This document shows positions 18,691 to 27,314 of a stretch of 64,000 nt of DNA, in pieces (the stretch's first letter is position 1; every line of letters begins with the position of its first letter). The position numbers were made by a program, and so were the translations under genes. The stretch is from UBA5429 sp942493315 (GTDB taxonomy: Bacteria > Bacteroidota > Bacteroidia > Bacteroidales > WCHB1-69): contig OW818690.1 in the NCBI GenBank assembly GCA_942493315.1, positions 620,001 through 684,000 of the forward strand, given 5' to 3'. The notes beneath the pieces were generated by a model. That model was not told the origin of the DNA, ran no database searches, and worked only from the letters and a program-made list of their open reading frames with translations.

Positions 18691-18768
18691 ACTACTTATT
18701 ATTAACAAAATGACGTTAATATTTTTTTCTCTTGACAATTAGCTAATTAGAAAAAAGTGATTTAAAAA

Positions 18769-19653
18769 TTATTTTTTTCCACTTACCTGTGCCAAACTAT
18801 TTATTTTTTTAATTAATCCTTGCAAAACCTCACCTGGCCCAAATTCTACGTAATCATTAAACCCATCCTGAGTCATATTTTGAACCGTTTTAGTCCATAA
18901 AACCGGAGCCGTTAGTTGGTTGATCAGATTATTTTTAATTTCCAAAGGATCGGAAGATGGTAAAGCAGTATAATTTTGATAAATGGGGCAGATTGGATTA
19001 TTGAATGTAGTATTCTTAATCGCTTCTGCGAGTTCATCTTGTGCAGGTAACATCAATGGAGAATGGAAGGCACCGCCGACATTCAAAGATAAAACTCTTT
19101 TAGCTCCGGCAGCTTTGATCGCTTCAGAGGCAAGTTCAATCCCTTTAAAGGAACCGGAGATCACCAATTGTCCGGGACAATTATAATTAGCCGGCACAAC
19201 AACTTCATCGATTGATTCGCAGATTTCTCTCACTTTATCATCATCAAATCCAATAATAACAGCCATACCTGATGGATTCAACACACATGCTTTTTGCATC
19301 GCATTGGCTCTTTTGGAAACCAAAGTCAACCCATCTGCAAAATCTAAAGTTTGGTTAGCTACCAATGCTGAAAATTCACCTAAAGAGTGACCCGCAACAC
19401 CATTTGGAACTATTCCCTCATTTAACATCAAAAAGGCAATAGTTGAATGAATAAATATGGCAGGTTGGGTAATATGGGTTTCTTTCAAATCTGCATCTGT
19501 TCCAAAAAACATTTTATCAGAAATGGAGAACCCTAAAATCTCATTGGCTTGTTCAAATAACTGTCTGGCTACAGGAAATTGATCATATAAATTCTTACCC
19601 ATTCCTACAAACTGGGCACCTTGTCCGGGAAATACATGCGCTATTTTGCTCAT
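18769..19653 (-). CDS. fabD: Malonyl-CoA:ACP transacylase
   Basis: 294 residues from MSKIAHVFPGQGAQ. It transfers malonyl groups to acyl carrier protein for fatty-acid synthesis. The oxyanion segment GQGAQ is near residue 10. The nucleophile is S90 in GHSLGEFSAL, and the catalytic histidine lies in GAFHSPLM. The frame is open ten codons further upstream, but the usual family start and the -7 box at 19681-19688 favour 19653. It stands alone, between terminator and promoter, rather than in a fab cluster. Confidence 0.95.
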   Translation of the reverse strand: MSKIAHVFPGQGAQFVGMGKNLYDQFPVARQLFEQANEILGFSISDKMFFGTDADLKETHITQPAIFIHSTIAFLMLNEGIVPNGVAGHSLGEFSALVANQTLDFADGLTLVSKRANAMQKACVLNPSGMAVIIGFDDDKVREICESIDEVVVPANYNCPGQLVISGSFKGIELASEAIKAAGAKRVLSLNVGGAFHSPLMLPAQDELAEAIKNTTFNNPICPIYQNYTALPSSDPLEIKNNLINQLTAPVLWTKTVQNMTQDGFNDYVEFGPGEVLQGLIKKINSLAQVSGKK

Positions 19654-19680
19654 AAATTTTAGATTTAGTGAATAAAAACG

Positions 19681-19688
19681 CAAAAATA
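19681..19688 (-). promoter_or_regulatory. -7 box of the fabD promoter
   Basis: TATTTTTG on the minus strand, 27 bases upstream of the chosen ATG at 19653. Confidence 0.55.
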
Positions 19689-19799
19689 CACTTTTTCATT
19701 TGATTTTAATCTTTTTTAATTCTTTTTAATCATGAAATTGAGAAAATCAAAGATGAAAAAAATATAGAAATTCCCCTTGAAATTATTAAAAAATTGATT

Positions 19800-19807
19800 T
19801 ATCTTTG
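19800..19807 (+). promoter_or_regulatory. -7 box of the pyrH promoter
   Basis: TATCTTTG, an exact match to TAnnTTTG, 16 bases before the pyrH start. It implies a very short leader. Confidence 0.65.
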
Positions 19808-19823
19808 CGGCTAAATTCAGAAC

Positions 19824-20525
19824 ATGAATATGAAGCGTATTTTATTGAAACTTAGCGGTGAATCTTTAATGGGAAACGACCATTATGGTATAGATTATAC
19901 GGCAGTTTACCATTATGCTTGTGAAATTAAATCTGCTGTTCAACTTGGAATTCAGGTAGGTGTTGTTATTGGAGGAGGAAATATTTTCAGAGGGATGAAA
20001 GGTGCTCATATCGGTTTTGACCGTCGTCAGGGTGATCACATGGGAATGCTGGCAACTATGATAAATTCCATGGCTCTTCAATCTGTTTTAGAAGAGATCA
20101 ACATACCTGTTAAGATACTTTCTGCACTTGCTATTGACGGAATGTGTGAAAAAATATACTTTAAAAATGCGGAAGAATACTTACAAAATCATGTTGTGAT
20201 TTTTGCTGCCGGTACCGGAAATCCATTTTTCACTACAGATTCTGCCGCTGCTTTAAGAGCTGTTGAAATTAAAGCAGATATGCTTATTAAAGGGACCAGA
20301 GTTGATGGTGTTTATACTGCAGATCCTGAAAAAGATCAAACAGCAGTAAAATATTCTGAACTCACTTATGATGAGGCCTATACTAAAAATCTTAATATTC
20401 TGGATTTAACTGCCTTCACTTTATGTAAAGAAAACCGAATGCCAATCTATGTTTATAATGCCAATAAAGAGGGCAATTTAGTAAAAGTTTTATCAGGAGA
20501 ACATATTGGCACAATCATTAAATAA
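19824..20525 (+). CDS. pyrH: UMP kinase
   Basis: 233 residues, amino-acid-kinase fold, phosphorylating UMP to UDP. Family segments are RILLKLSGESL at the N-terminus, the glycine-rich VVIGGGNIFRG, the site DHMGMLATMIN, and FAAGTGNPFFTTDSAAALRA for nucleotide binding. The first two codons are Met-Asn-Met; the second ATG (19830) is an equally good start. It leads a short run with a two-TM protein and frr, as pyrH and frr are commonly linked in bacteria. Confidence 0.96.
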   Translation: MNMKRILLKLSGESLMGNDHYGIDYTAVYHYACEIKSAVQLGIQVGVVIGGGNIFRGMKGAHIGFDRRQGDHMGMLATMINSMALQSVLEEINIPVKILSALAIDGMCEKIYFKNAEEYLQNHVVIFAAGTGNPFFTTDSAAALRAVEIKADMLIKGTRVDGVYTADPEKDQTAVKYSELTYDEAYTKNLNILDLTAFTLCKENRMPIYVYNANKEGNLVKVLSGEHIGTIIK

Positions 20526-20533
20526 AGGAAATC

Positions 20534-20857
20534 ATGACTGAATTAAATCCAATATACAAAAAAGCAAAAAAAAGGGTACAATTTAAAATTCACGCTATCA
20601 TTTATCTTTTGGCACTCTTGTTTTTGTGGATCGTTTGGTACTTTATTTTTAAACATCAAACTGATTCCACATTTTTTGATGTTGTTTTATTTACAACTCT
20701 GGCCTGGAGTATTTTACTCATTGGGCACTATTTTATTTCATATAGATTGAACCATACATTGATAGAAAATGAAATAAAAGTGATTTTGAAAAAATATAAA
20801 ACAGAATTGACAGATCAGGAGATCTCCGATTTTGTTCAAAACAAAGAAAAAAACTAA
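20534..20857 (+). CDS. 2TM-domain protein
   Basis: 107 residues with two hydrophobic helices at about 19-40 (IHAIIYLLALLFLWIVWYFI) and 49-70, flanked by charged ends. The pattern AxKRVxxKxxxxxHxxIY with two helices resembles the 2TM domain family, which is often found in Bacteroidota next to regulators. It sits 8 bases after pyrH and 15 before frr, and is probably co-transcribed. Function unknown. Confidence 0.75.
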   Translation: MTELNPIYKKAKKRVQFKIHAIIYLLALLFLWIVWYFIFKHQTDSTFFDVVLFTTLAWSILLIGHYFISYRLNHTLIENEIKVILKKYKTELTDQEISDFVQNKEKN

Positions 20858-20872
20858 ATTGAAATACGGAAT

Positions 20873-21433
20873 ATGGAAGAAACAAAAAATTGTTTAGAAC
20901 TAACCAAAGAGGGCATGAATCAAGTTGTCATTTTTTTTGACAAAGAAGTTCAAAAAATTAGAGCCGGTAAAGCTTCCCCACAAATGTTGGAAGGTTTAAA
21001 AGTTGATTATTATGGCAATCCTACTCCCATTGAACAAGTTGGAAATATCAGCACACCTGACGCTCGCCAGATCATTATTCAACCTTGGGAAAGAACCATG
21101 TTGCAACCTATGGAAAAAGCAATTTTAGCTGCTAATTTAGGATTTACCCCTCAAAATAATGGTGAATTCATTCGTATTGTGATCCCATCTCCTACTGAAG
21201 AAAGAAGAAAAGAGTTGGTTAAAAAAACAAAACAAGAGGCAGAACAAGCAAAAGTGAGCATTAGAAATGTAAGAAGAACAGCTAATGAAACTGCAAAAAA
21301 ATTGAAAGATTCCGGTACTCCAGAAGATGAAATCAAAAAATTAGAATTAGATATTCAAAAATTTACAGACGAATATATTGTTAAAATAGACAAAATTGCG
21401 GAAGCAAAAGAAAAAGAGATAATGACAATTTAA
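20873..21433 (+). CDS. frr: Ribosome recycling factor
   Basis: 186 residues, full length. It splits post-termination ribosomes together with EF-G. Diagnostic segments are KIRAGKASPQMLEGLKVDYYG, ISTPDARQIIIQPWE, and the C-terminal helical arm KVSIRNVRRTANE with DIQKFTDEYI. It is in the pyrH run and 26 bases ahead of gcvH. Confidence 0.97.
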   Translation: MEETKNCLELTKEGMNQVVIFFDKEVQKIRAGKASPQMLEGLKVDYYGNPTPIEQVGNISTPDARQIIIQPWERTMLQPMEKAILAANLGFTPQNNGEFIRIVIPSPTEERRKELVKKTKQEAEQAKVSIRNVRRTANETAKKLKDSGTPEDEIKKLELDIQKFTDEYIVKIDKIAEAKEKEIMTI

Positions 21434-21459
21434 TAAACAACATTTAAAAATTTTTAATT

Positions 21460-21837
21460 ATGAACGTTCCAAATAATTTAAAGTACACAAAAGATCACGA
21501 ATGGATTAGTATTGATGGTGATGTAGCAACAGTAGGTATTACAGCTTATGCAGCTGAACAATTAGGTGACATCGTTTTTGTTGACATTGACACTGTTGGT
21601 GAAACCCTTGCTGCCGAAGAAGTGTTCGGAACCATTGAAGCTGTAAAAACAGTTTCTGATATGTATCTTCCAATTAGTGGTGAAATCATTGAATTTAATG
21701 AAGCATTAGAAGGAAATCCAGGATCTATCAATGCTGATCCTTATCAAGCAGGTTGGATCATTAAAATGAAACCTTCAAATCTTGCTGAATTAAACCATCT
21801 TCTTTCTGCTGACGATTACATTAAAATTATTGATTAA
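21460..21837 (+). CDS. gcvH: Glycine cleavage system H protein
   Basis: 125 residues. It is the lipoyl-carrying shuttle protein of glycine cleavage. The lipoylation lysine is K63 in GTIEAVKTVSDMY, and the C-terminus GWIIKMKPSNLAEL is typical. The gcvP and gcvT genes are not in this window. Confidence 0.96.
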   Translation: MNVPNNLKYTKDHEWISIDGDVATVGITAYAAEQLGDIVFVDIDTVGETLAAEEVFGTIEAVKTVSDMYLPISGEIIEFNEALEGNPGSINADPYQAGWIIKMKPSNLAELNHLLSADDYIKIID

Positions 21838-21878
21838 TTTTTTATTCTAATACAATATTTACGTATTAAAATAAGTTA

Positions 21879-21886
21879 TATCTTTG
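21879..21886 (+). promoter_or_regulatory. -7 box of the first TonB-like gene
   Basis: TATCTTTG, exact match to TAnnTTTG, 44 bases before the start codon at 21931. Confidence 0.6.
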
Positions 21887-21930
21887 CAAACTTTTTATAT
21901 TAAGATATAATCATTATAAATTTTACAACA

Positions 21931-22614
21931 ATGATCGAGAAAAAATCAGCAAAAGGTAATATCGATAACAAACGAGGTTCATACTTGTTAATCGGGTTAG
22001 TGATCATTTTAAGTCTTGTTTATGCAGGATTTGAATTGTTCGCCACTCAGGATCAAGCTAAAGATATTTCTGTTCAAGACGAAGATGCTGTTGAAGTATT
22101 TGATGAACAAACTAAAAATGTAGAACAACCTGAAACCACACCTCCCCCTCAAGAACAAATTAGAGAACAAGTAATTGAAGTGGTTGACAATGATGTATTG
22201 GTGAAAGACGATTTCGATTTCAGTGTTGATTTTGATGAAAATGATGCCGTTAATGACTATACCGTAGTAGAGGTTATTCAAGATGAAACAGAAAAAGAAC
22301 CCCCTCTTCGCTTTGTTGAAGATATGCCTCAATTCCCCGGTGGAGCAGAAGCATGGGTTGCTTATTTACAAAAAGAACTAAAATATCCTGAATCTTGTCG
22401 TATTCTTAATCTATCAGGTGTTGTAGTTGTTGAATTTATTGTTGAAAAGGATGGCAAGATTTCAAATGTAAAAGCAGTTACTCAAGTGTATCCAGACTTA
22501 GATGATGAAGCTAAACGTGTAATTTCTGCTTCTCCAAAATGGATACCCGGTAAACAAATGGGTAAACCTGTTCGTGTTACTTACACCATTCCCATTCGAT
22601 TCACTTTGAATTAA
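21931..22614 (+). CDS. TonB-like energy transducer (first of a tandem pair)
   Basis: 227 residues. A cytoplasmic N-terminus and one transmembrane helix at about 17-36 (YLLIGLVIILSLVYAGFELF) precede a long acidic periplasmic linker with a short proline run (TTPPPQEQ). The C-terminal TonB domain, about 80 residues, starts at EDMPQFPGG and holds the YP...GVVVVEFIVEKDGK and PKWIPGKQMGKPVRVTYTIPI segments. TonB proteins carry energy from ExbB/ExbD to outer-membrane receptors, but no exbBD genes are near. The next gene is a paralogue with its own terminator between. Confidence 0.88.
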   Translation: MIEKKSAKGNIDNKRGSYLLIGLVIILSLVYAGFELFATQDQAKDISVQDEDAVEVFDEQTKNVEQPETTPPPQEQIREQVIEVVDNDVLVKDDFDFSVDFDENDAVNDYTVVEVIQDETEKEPPLRFVEDMPQFPGGAEAWVAYLQKELKYPESCRILNLSGVVVVEFIVEKDGKISNVKAVTQVYPDLDDEAKRVISASPKWIPGKQMGKPVRVTYTIPIRFTLN

Positions 22615-22641
22615 TAAATCATACCTTTTAAAATCATATCT

Positions 22642-22673
22642 AAAAAAGCTAATCCATGATTAGCTTTTTTTTT
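22642..22673 (+). terminator. Intrinsic terminator of the first TonB-like gene
   Basis: Perfect 13-bp stem (22642-22654 with 22658-22670), three-base loop and a T-run. Confidence 0.9.
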
Positions 22674-22743
22674 GTTTTATAAAATAATATGACTCTTTTA
22701 ATCGTTATATCATTAACACAATAACCTTTTAAAAACCAGAGTC

Positions 22744-23421
22744 ATGTCACCCAAGAAAAAACCAAACGCAGACCTCGAAAGAAACAAACGTACTTTCTTT
22801 CTAATTGGATTAATCTTCTCCTTAGCGCTTATTTACGCCGGATTTGAATTGTATGCTATCAATGAGAAACAAAACAATGTAAAACCCGAGATTGATGATA
22901 GTATTATCATTGATGAGGCTGACATAAAAGATGCTTTCGTAAAACCTGAACCTCCAAAACGTGAAGTTATTGCTACCTATGTTTTAGAAATAATTGAAGA
23001 TAACAACCCCGTTAAATCAAACATCCCATTCTTTGATGATCTAGATGAGTTTCCTAAAGACATATATGAACCGATTCCACCAATAGATGAACTTACTACT
23101 ACAACAGTTCCATTGACCTATTCAGAAAAAATGCCAAGATTTCCAGGTGAAGATGGCGCGTTTAATCAATATCTCTCTGAAAATCTTAAATACCCTGAAG
23201 TTTGCATTAATTTAAGAATTGAAGGTACTGTTTTAGTAGAGTTTGTTGTTGAAAAAGATGGGTCTTTAACTCAAATAAAAGTCAAAAATTCTGTTTATCC
23301 TGATTTAGATGAAGAAGCGATAAGAGTTCTTAAAAATTCACCAAAATGGATCCCTGGTGAAAATTTGGGTAAGAAAGTAAGGGTAAGTTATACATTACCG
23401 ATCAAATTTCATCTTCAATAA
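22744..23421 (+). CDS. TonB-like energy transducer (second of a tandem pair)
   Basis: 225 residues. The same architecture as its neighbour: a basic N-terminus, a transmembrane helix at about 18-38 (FFLIGLIFSLALIYAGFELY), an acidic linker, and a TonB domain from EKMPRFPGEDG to VSYTLPIKF. The helix and the TonB domain are conserved between the two copies while the linkers have diverged, which suggests duplication followed by partner specialisation. A terminator lies on each side, so the two copies are separate transcription units. Confidence 0.88.
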   Translation: MSPKKKPNADLERNKRTFFLIGLIFSLALIYAGFELYAINEKQNNVKPEIDDSIIIDEADIKDAFVKPEPPKREVIATYVLEIIEDNNPVKSNIPFFDDLDEFPKDIYEPIPPIDELTTTTVPLTYSEKMPRFPGEDGAFNQYLSENLKYPEVCINLRIEGTVLVEFVVEKDGSLTQIKVKNSVYPDLDEEAIRVLKNSPKWIPGENLGKKVRVSYTLPIKFHLQ

Positions 23422-23425
23422 TTTC

Positions 23426-23451
23426 AAAAGGCTGTTTATCAGCCTTTTTTT
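23426..23451 (+). terminator. Intrinsic terminator of the second TonB-like gene
   Basis: Perfect 9-bp stem (AAAAGGCTG at 23426-23434 with 23440-23448) and a T-run. Confidence 0.88.
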
Positions 23452-23483
23452 ATTTTAAATAGTATAGTTCCAAAAAGTTAATG

Positions 23484-23491
23484 TATATTTG
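23484..23491 (+). promoter_or_regulatory. -7 box of the mutB promoter
   Basis: TATATTTG, exact match to TAnnTTTG, 55 bases before the mutB ATG. Confidence 0.6.
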
Positions 23492-23546
23492 CAACCTATT
23501 CCATTAAAAAATAATAAAATTATATATATATTATAATCAATACATT

Positions 23547-25688
23547 ATGCGTCCGGATTTTAGTAAAATTGACCACAAAACAGCACCAAAAAATAAAAAA
23601 TCATTCCAAAAATGGGCTGAAGAACAACATATTGAAGCCAATTGGAAAACAGCTGAGCAAATTCCTGTAAAACCTGTATTTGGAAAAGATGACCTCGAAG
23701 GTATGGAACATTTGAACTATGCAGCAGGTATTCCTCCTTTCTTAAGAGGCCCTTATGCTACTATGTATGTTCAAAAACCCTGGACTATTCGTCAATATGC
23801 CGGATTCTCTACAGCTGAAGAATCCAATGCTTTTTATCGCCGTAATTTGGCAGCAGGTCAAAAAGGGCTCTCCATCGCATTCGATTTAGCTACTCACCGT
23901 GGTTACGATTCAGACCATGAAAGAGTTGTCGGTGATGTAGGGAAAGCGGGTGTCGCTGTGGATTCTATTATGGATATGAATATCTTGTTTGATCAAATTC
24001 CTTTGGATCAAATGTCTGTATCCATGACTATGAATGGTGCAGTATTACCGGTATTGGCTTTTTATATTTTAGCAGCAGAAGAGCAAGGTGTTTCAATGGA
24101 TAAACTCACCGGAACTATTCAAAATGATATTTTGAAAGAGTTTATGGTTAGAAATACTTATATTTATCCACCACTCCCATCAATGAAAATCATTGCGGAT
24201 ATTTTTGAGTTTACAGCTAAAAATATGCCAAAATTTAACTCCATTTCAATTTCAGGATACCACATGCAAGAAGCAGGTGCTACTTGTGATATTGAATTAG
24301 CCTATACTTTGGCTGATGGTTTAGAATATCTGAGAGCAGGTGTTAATGCAGGAATGAATATTGATGAATTTGCCCCACGTTTATCTTTCTTCTGGGCTAT
24401 CGGTATGAATCACTTCATGGAGATTGCTAAAATGAGAGCAGCTAGAATGTTATGGGCTAAAATCGTGAGTCAATTCAATCCAAAAAATCCAAAATCATTA
24501 GCTCTCAGAACACATAGTCAAACATCCGGATGGTCTTTAACCGAACAAGATCCTTTTAATAATGTTGCAAGAACTTGTATTGAAGCAATGGGTGCTGTAT
24601 TAGGGCATACTCAATCTTTACATACCAATGCATTAGATGAAGCTATTGCACTTCCAACCGATTTTTCAGCTCGTATTGCAAGAAATACCCAAATTTTTAT
24701 TCAGGAAGAAACTAAAGTGTGCGCAGAAGTTGATCCTTGGGCAGGTTCCTATTATGTTGAAACCCTGACTAAAGAGATCGCAGAAAAAGCATGGGCTCAT
24801 ATCCAGGAGATTGAGTCATTAGGCGGTATGGCAAAAGCTATCGAAACCGGTATCCCTAAAATGAGAATTGAAGAAGCAGCTGCCAGAAAACAAGCTCGTA
24901 TTGACTCAGGATTAGAAACTATTGTGGGTGTTAATAAATATCGTCTTGAAAAAGAGGATCCAATTGATACTTTAGAAGTGGATAATACTGCCGTTAGAGA
25001 GGCACAATTAAATAGATTGGCAGAATTAAAGAAAAACAGAAATCAAACTGAAGTTCAAGCTGCACTTCAGGCACTCACCAAATGTGCAGAATCAGAAGAC
25101 GGTAATCTTTTAGCCTTAGCAGTGGATGCTGCCAGAAAAAGAGCCACTTTGGGTGAGATCTCTGATGCTTTGGAAGTAGTTTACGGTCGTTATAAAGCAA
25201 AAATTAATTTAATTACAGGCGTGTATAGTTCAGAACAAAAAGATAATGCTACATTTAAAAAAGCATGTCAAATGGCAGACGAATTTGCTGCAACAGAAGG
25301 TAGAAGACCTAGAATCATGATTGCAAAAATGGGACAGGATGGACATGATAGAGGAGCCAAAGTGGTATCAACAGGATATGCTGATATTGGATTTGACGTA
25401 GATATGGGTCCATTATTCCAAACTCCTGCTGAAGCTGCAAAACAAGCAGTGGAAAATGATGTGCACATTTTAGGGGTATCATCCCTTGCAGCCGGACATA
25501 AAACATTGGTTCCCCAAGTGATTGAAGAACTTAAAAAATTAGGTAGAGAAGATATTATTGTAATTGTAGGTGGAGTTATTCCTGCTCAAGATTATGACTA
25601 TTTATACAAAGCGGGCGCTGCTGCTATCTTTGGACCCGGCTCTATCATTAGTGATTGTGCGATTAAGATTTTGGAAATACTTAAATAA
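23547..25688 (+). CDS. mutB: Methylmalonyl-CoA mutase, large (catalytic) subunit
   Basis: 713 residues, full length. It interconverts methylmalonyl-CoA and succinyl-CoA with adenosylcobalamin. The N-terminal TIM barrel has the substrate segment RGPYATMYVQKPWTIRQYAG and the conserved LRTHSQTSGWSLTEQDP. The C-terminal B12-binding domain has D598-G-H600-D-R-G, whose histidine ligates cobalt, followed by GVSSLAAGHKTL and VGGVIPAQDY. The small subunit gene often found directly upstream is absent here; a TonB-like gene occupies that place. Confidence 0.96.
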   Translation: MRPDFSKIDHKTAPKNKKSFQKWAEEQHIEANWKTAEQIPVKPVFGKDDLEGMEHLNYAAGIPPFLRGPYATMYVQKPWTIRQYAGFSTAEESNAFYRRNLAAGQKGLSIAFDLATHRGYDSDHERVVGDVGKAGVAVDSIMDMNILFDQIPLDQMSVSMTMNGAVLPVLAFYILAAEEQGVSMDKLTGTIQNDILKEFMVRNTYIYPPLPSMKIIADIFEFTAKNMPKFNSISISGYHMQEAGATCDIELAYTLADGLEYLRAGVNAGMNIDEFAPRLSFFWAIGMNHFMEIAKMRAARMLWAKIVSQFNPKNPKSLALRTHSQTSGWSLTEQDPFNNVARTCIEAMGAVLGHTQSLHTNALDEAIALPTDFSARIARNTQIFIQEETKVCAEVDPWAGSYYVETLTKEIAEKAWAHIQEIESLGGMAKAIETGIPKMRIEEAAARKQARIDSGLETIVGVNKYRLEKEDPIDTLEVDNTAVREAQLNRLAELKKNRNQTEVQAALQALTKCAESEDGNLLALAVDAARKRATLGEISDALEVVYGRYKAKINLITGVYSSEQKDNATFKKACQMADEFAATEGRRPRIMIAKMGQDGHDRGAKVVSTGYADIGFDVDMGPLFQTPAEAAKQAVENDVHILGVSSLAAGHKTLVPQVIEELKKLGREDIIVIVGGVIPAQDYDYLYKAGAAAIFGPGSIISDCAIKILEILK

Positions 25689-25774
25689 GCTATCAGCTAT
25701 AAGTTATAAGCTATAAGTAATAAGTAATAAGTAATAAGTAAAAGGTAACAGGTAACAAGTAACAGGTAATAGGT
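25689..25774 (+). repeat. Heptad tandem repeat, left part of an array split by IS3
   Basis: After mutB the spacer is made of 7-bp units such as ATAAGTA and GTAACAG. It stops at the IS3 target duplication GGT and continues on the other side at 27216, so the array is older than the IS3 insertion. Confidence 0.8.
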
Positions 25775-25783
25775 TGTCAATGC

Positions 25784-26719
25784 CTAAATTTGGTTGACCG
25801 TTTGTTTACTTGTTTTTGGCATATTATCATTGGTTGACTTGTCCTTGTTGGGGGAGCTCTGAGCTTGGTCTTGGGCTAGCCCAAGACCAAGCTCAGAGCT
25901 GGGTTCCAAAATTTTTGAAGATTTTTTTTCTTCGGGATTTTGGTTTTGCAAATATATACTTTTTTCGAATGAAATTGGTGACTTTCTTTGTAGCTTACAA
26001 TGAGGCTTTTCGTAGTTATAAAGGTACACTGATCGGTCAACTTCTTTCACTAATGTCTCGTAATTAGTAATCGTTCTGTAGCTTAAATAGTTGTTTTTAA
26101 TCACTCCATTAATTCTCTCTGCTTTACCATTCTCCCAGGGGGCAACACACATACTATGGAGAAAATCTTCAGTCACATCTAAAAACTCTTTTGCACCATA
26201 TTGTCTACCGCCATCTGAATGAAAAATTAAGCCGTTTAGATCTTCCCCTTTACGGAACCTTAATGCGCTATTTAATGATGCAATTACTGTCTGCTCTGTC
26301 GTTAAACGCTTTGATACAGAATATCCTACAATAACTCTTGAGTAAGCATCAATTATAAAGGTAATATAGTAAAAATGACCATTAATTTTGAAATATGTGG
26401 TGTCTGATTGCCAAACTTGATTAATCCTGGTTATCTCTAAGTTTTTAATTAAATTATCAAAACGGATTACTCCACTACTATCTGTAGTATGAATAAATCT
26501 CTTTTTCCTCTTTATCATTAATCCTGCAAGCTTACACAATTCTTCAAATTGATCTCTCCCAACATAACAAGGTCGCTTTTTATAATAAATATCCCTTACA
26601 CCCATAGTGGGATGATCCATCCTGACTTCGAAAACAATTTCCTTCACTAAATGAAGAATGTCCTTTTTTTTATTGTCTCTTTGAAGGATTTTATATACTG
26701 CTTGTTTGCTGATATTCAT
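25784..26719 (-). CDS. IS3-family transposase OrfB (integrase domain)
   Basis: 311 residues from this ATG, although the natural product is probably an OrfAB fusion. The DDE triad is visible: Asp in WQSDTTYF, Asp in FHSDGGRQYG and Glu in WENGKAERING. An HTH_21-like segment (VRMDHPTMGVRDIYY) precedes it. The C-terminal tail of about 50 residues is low-complexity and is encoded across a perfect 46-bp palindrome (25855-25900). The stop codon is inside the left inverted repeat. Confidence 0.92.
   Translation of the reverse strand: MNISKQAVYKILQRDNKKKDILHLVKEIVFEVRMDHPTMGVRDIYYKKRPCYVGRDQFEELCKLAGLMIKRKKRFIHTTDSSGVIRFDNLIKNLEITRINQVWQSDTTYFKINGHFYYITFIIDAYSRVIVGYSVSKRLTTEQTVIASLNSALRFRKGEDLNGLIFHSDGGRQYGAKEFLDVTEDFLHSMCVAPWENGKAERINGVIKNNYLSYRTITNYETLVKEVDRSVYLYNYEKPHCKLQRKSPISFEKSIYLQNQNPEEKKSSKILEPSSELGLGLAQDQAQSSPNKDKSTNDNMPKTSKQTVNQI
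25855..25900. other. Perfect 46-bp palindrome inside the IS3 transposase gene
   Basis: 23 bases followed directly by their exact reverse complement with no spacer, centred between 25877 and 25878 (AGCTCTGAGCTTGG...). It encodes the low-complexity tail SSELGLGLAQDQAQSS of OrfB. Confidence 0.95.
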
Positions 26720-26736
26720 AGCTTTATAAAGTGCAT

Positions 26737-27153
26737 TTAGTGAGTGCGGGTATTCTTCCCTATGTTCTTGATAATGTCGGAAGGCTTCGTTTCGAACTTT
26801 TTTTTTATGTCTACGTTATATATCTCCTCTGCTAAATCTATCATCTTTCCTTGAAAATCTATAACAATTTGTTTTTCAGCTAGCATCATTTTCAACATTG
26901 CAATTTCTTTATCTTTTGCAATGAGTTGCTTTGTGTCACTTTCAGTTTCTACTATTAATTTTTCTTTCTTAGTTGCCATATTACCATATTTATTTAACCA
27001 TTTATAAACTGTACCTCTCACGGTATCATACTGTCTGCAAAGGTCGGCAATTTTTGTTTGTCCTGATTCTATCTCTTGGACTTTTTTTCTCTTGAAGCTT
27101 TCACTGAAATGTCTTCTTTTTCTTTCTTCTAATGTTAAACTAATTTCTTTCAT
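26737..27153 (-). CDS. IS3-family OrfA (helix-turn-helix)
   Basis: 138 residues. The N-terminal helix-turn-helix has ESFKRKKVQEIESGQTKIAD and RGTVYKWLNKYG, and a coiled-coil segment follows (LIAKDKEIAMLKMMLAEKQ). Near its end the codons AAA AAA AAG (26797-26806) form a slippery run. In the -1 frame the reading continues without a stop into OrfB, which would give the active OrfAB transposase. Confidence 0.9.
   Translation of the reverse strand: MKEISLTLEERKRRHFSESFKRKKVQEIESGQTKIADLCRQYDTVRGTVYKWLNKYGNMATKKEKLIVETESDTKQLIAKDKEIAMLKMMLAEKQIVIDFQGKMIDLAEEIYNVDIKKKFETKPSDIIKNIGKNTRTH
26797..26806 (-). promoter_or_regulatory. Programmed -1 frameshift slippery run A9-G
   Basis: Nine A residues followed by G on the coding (minus) strand, read AAA AAA AAG in OrfA. 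After slipping by -1 the reading is open through the OrfA stop and on to the OrfB ATG at 26719. Confidence 0.8.
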
Positions 27154-27215
27154 AGGTTCACTTTTTTTATTAATTTTGTTATTAAAAAGTGGTCAACCTA
27201 TTTCAGGCATTGACA

Positions 27216-27292
27216 GGTAATAGGTAATAAGTAATAAGTAAAAGGTAACAGGTAACAAGTAACAGGTAACAAGTAACATTGAGCACATGAGC
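27216..27292 (+). repeat. Heptad tandem repeat, right part of the array split by IS3
   Basis: GTAATAG, GTAATAA and GTAACAG type units continue the array interrupted at 25774. The last bases (GAGCACATGAGC) precede the IS256 left end. Confidence 0.8.
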
Positions 27293-27314
27293 GGGAGTAT
27301 TCTGAAACCTGTGT

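Larger units (their letters stand above)
25775..27215 (-). mobile_element. IS3-family insertion sequence (complete, 1441 bp)
   Basis: Terminal inverted repeats of 25 bp with three mismatches start TGTCAATGCCT at 25775 and, on the other strand, at 27215. A 3-bp target duplication GGT is present at 25772-25774 and 27216-27218, as expected for IS3. It contains orfA and orfB with an A9-G slippery run for a -1 frameshift. The insertion lies inside a heptad array. Confidence 0.93.

Noticed and set aside
18508..18768. Cobalamin riboswitch upstream of nrdJ
   Set aside because: No GCCACTG-type B12 box or the expected multi-stem fold could be found on the minus strand.
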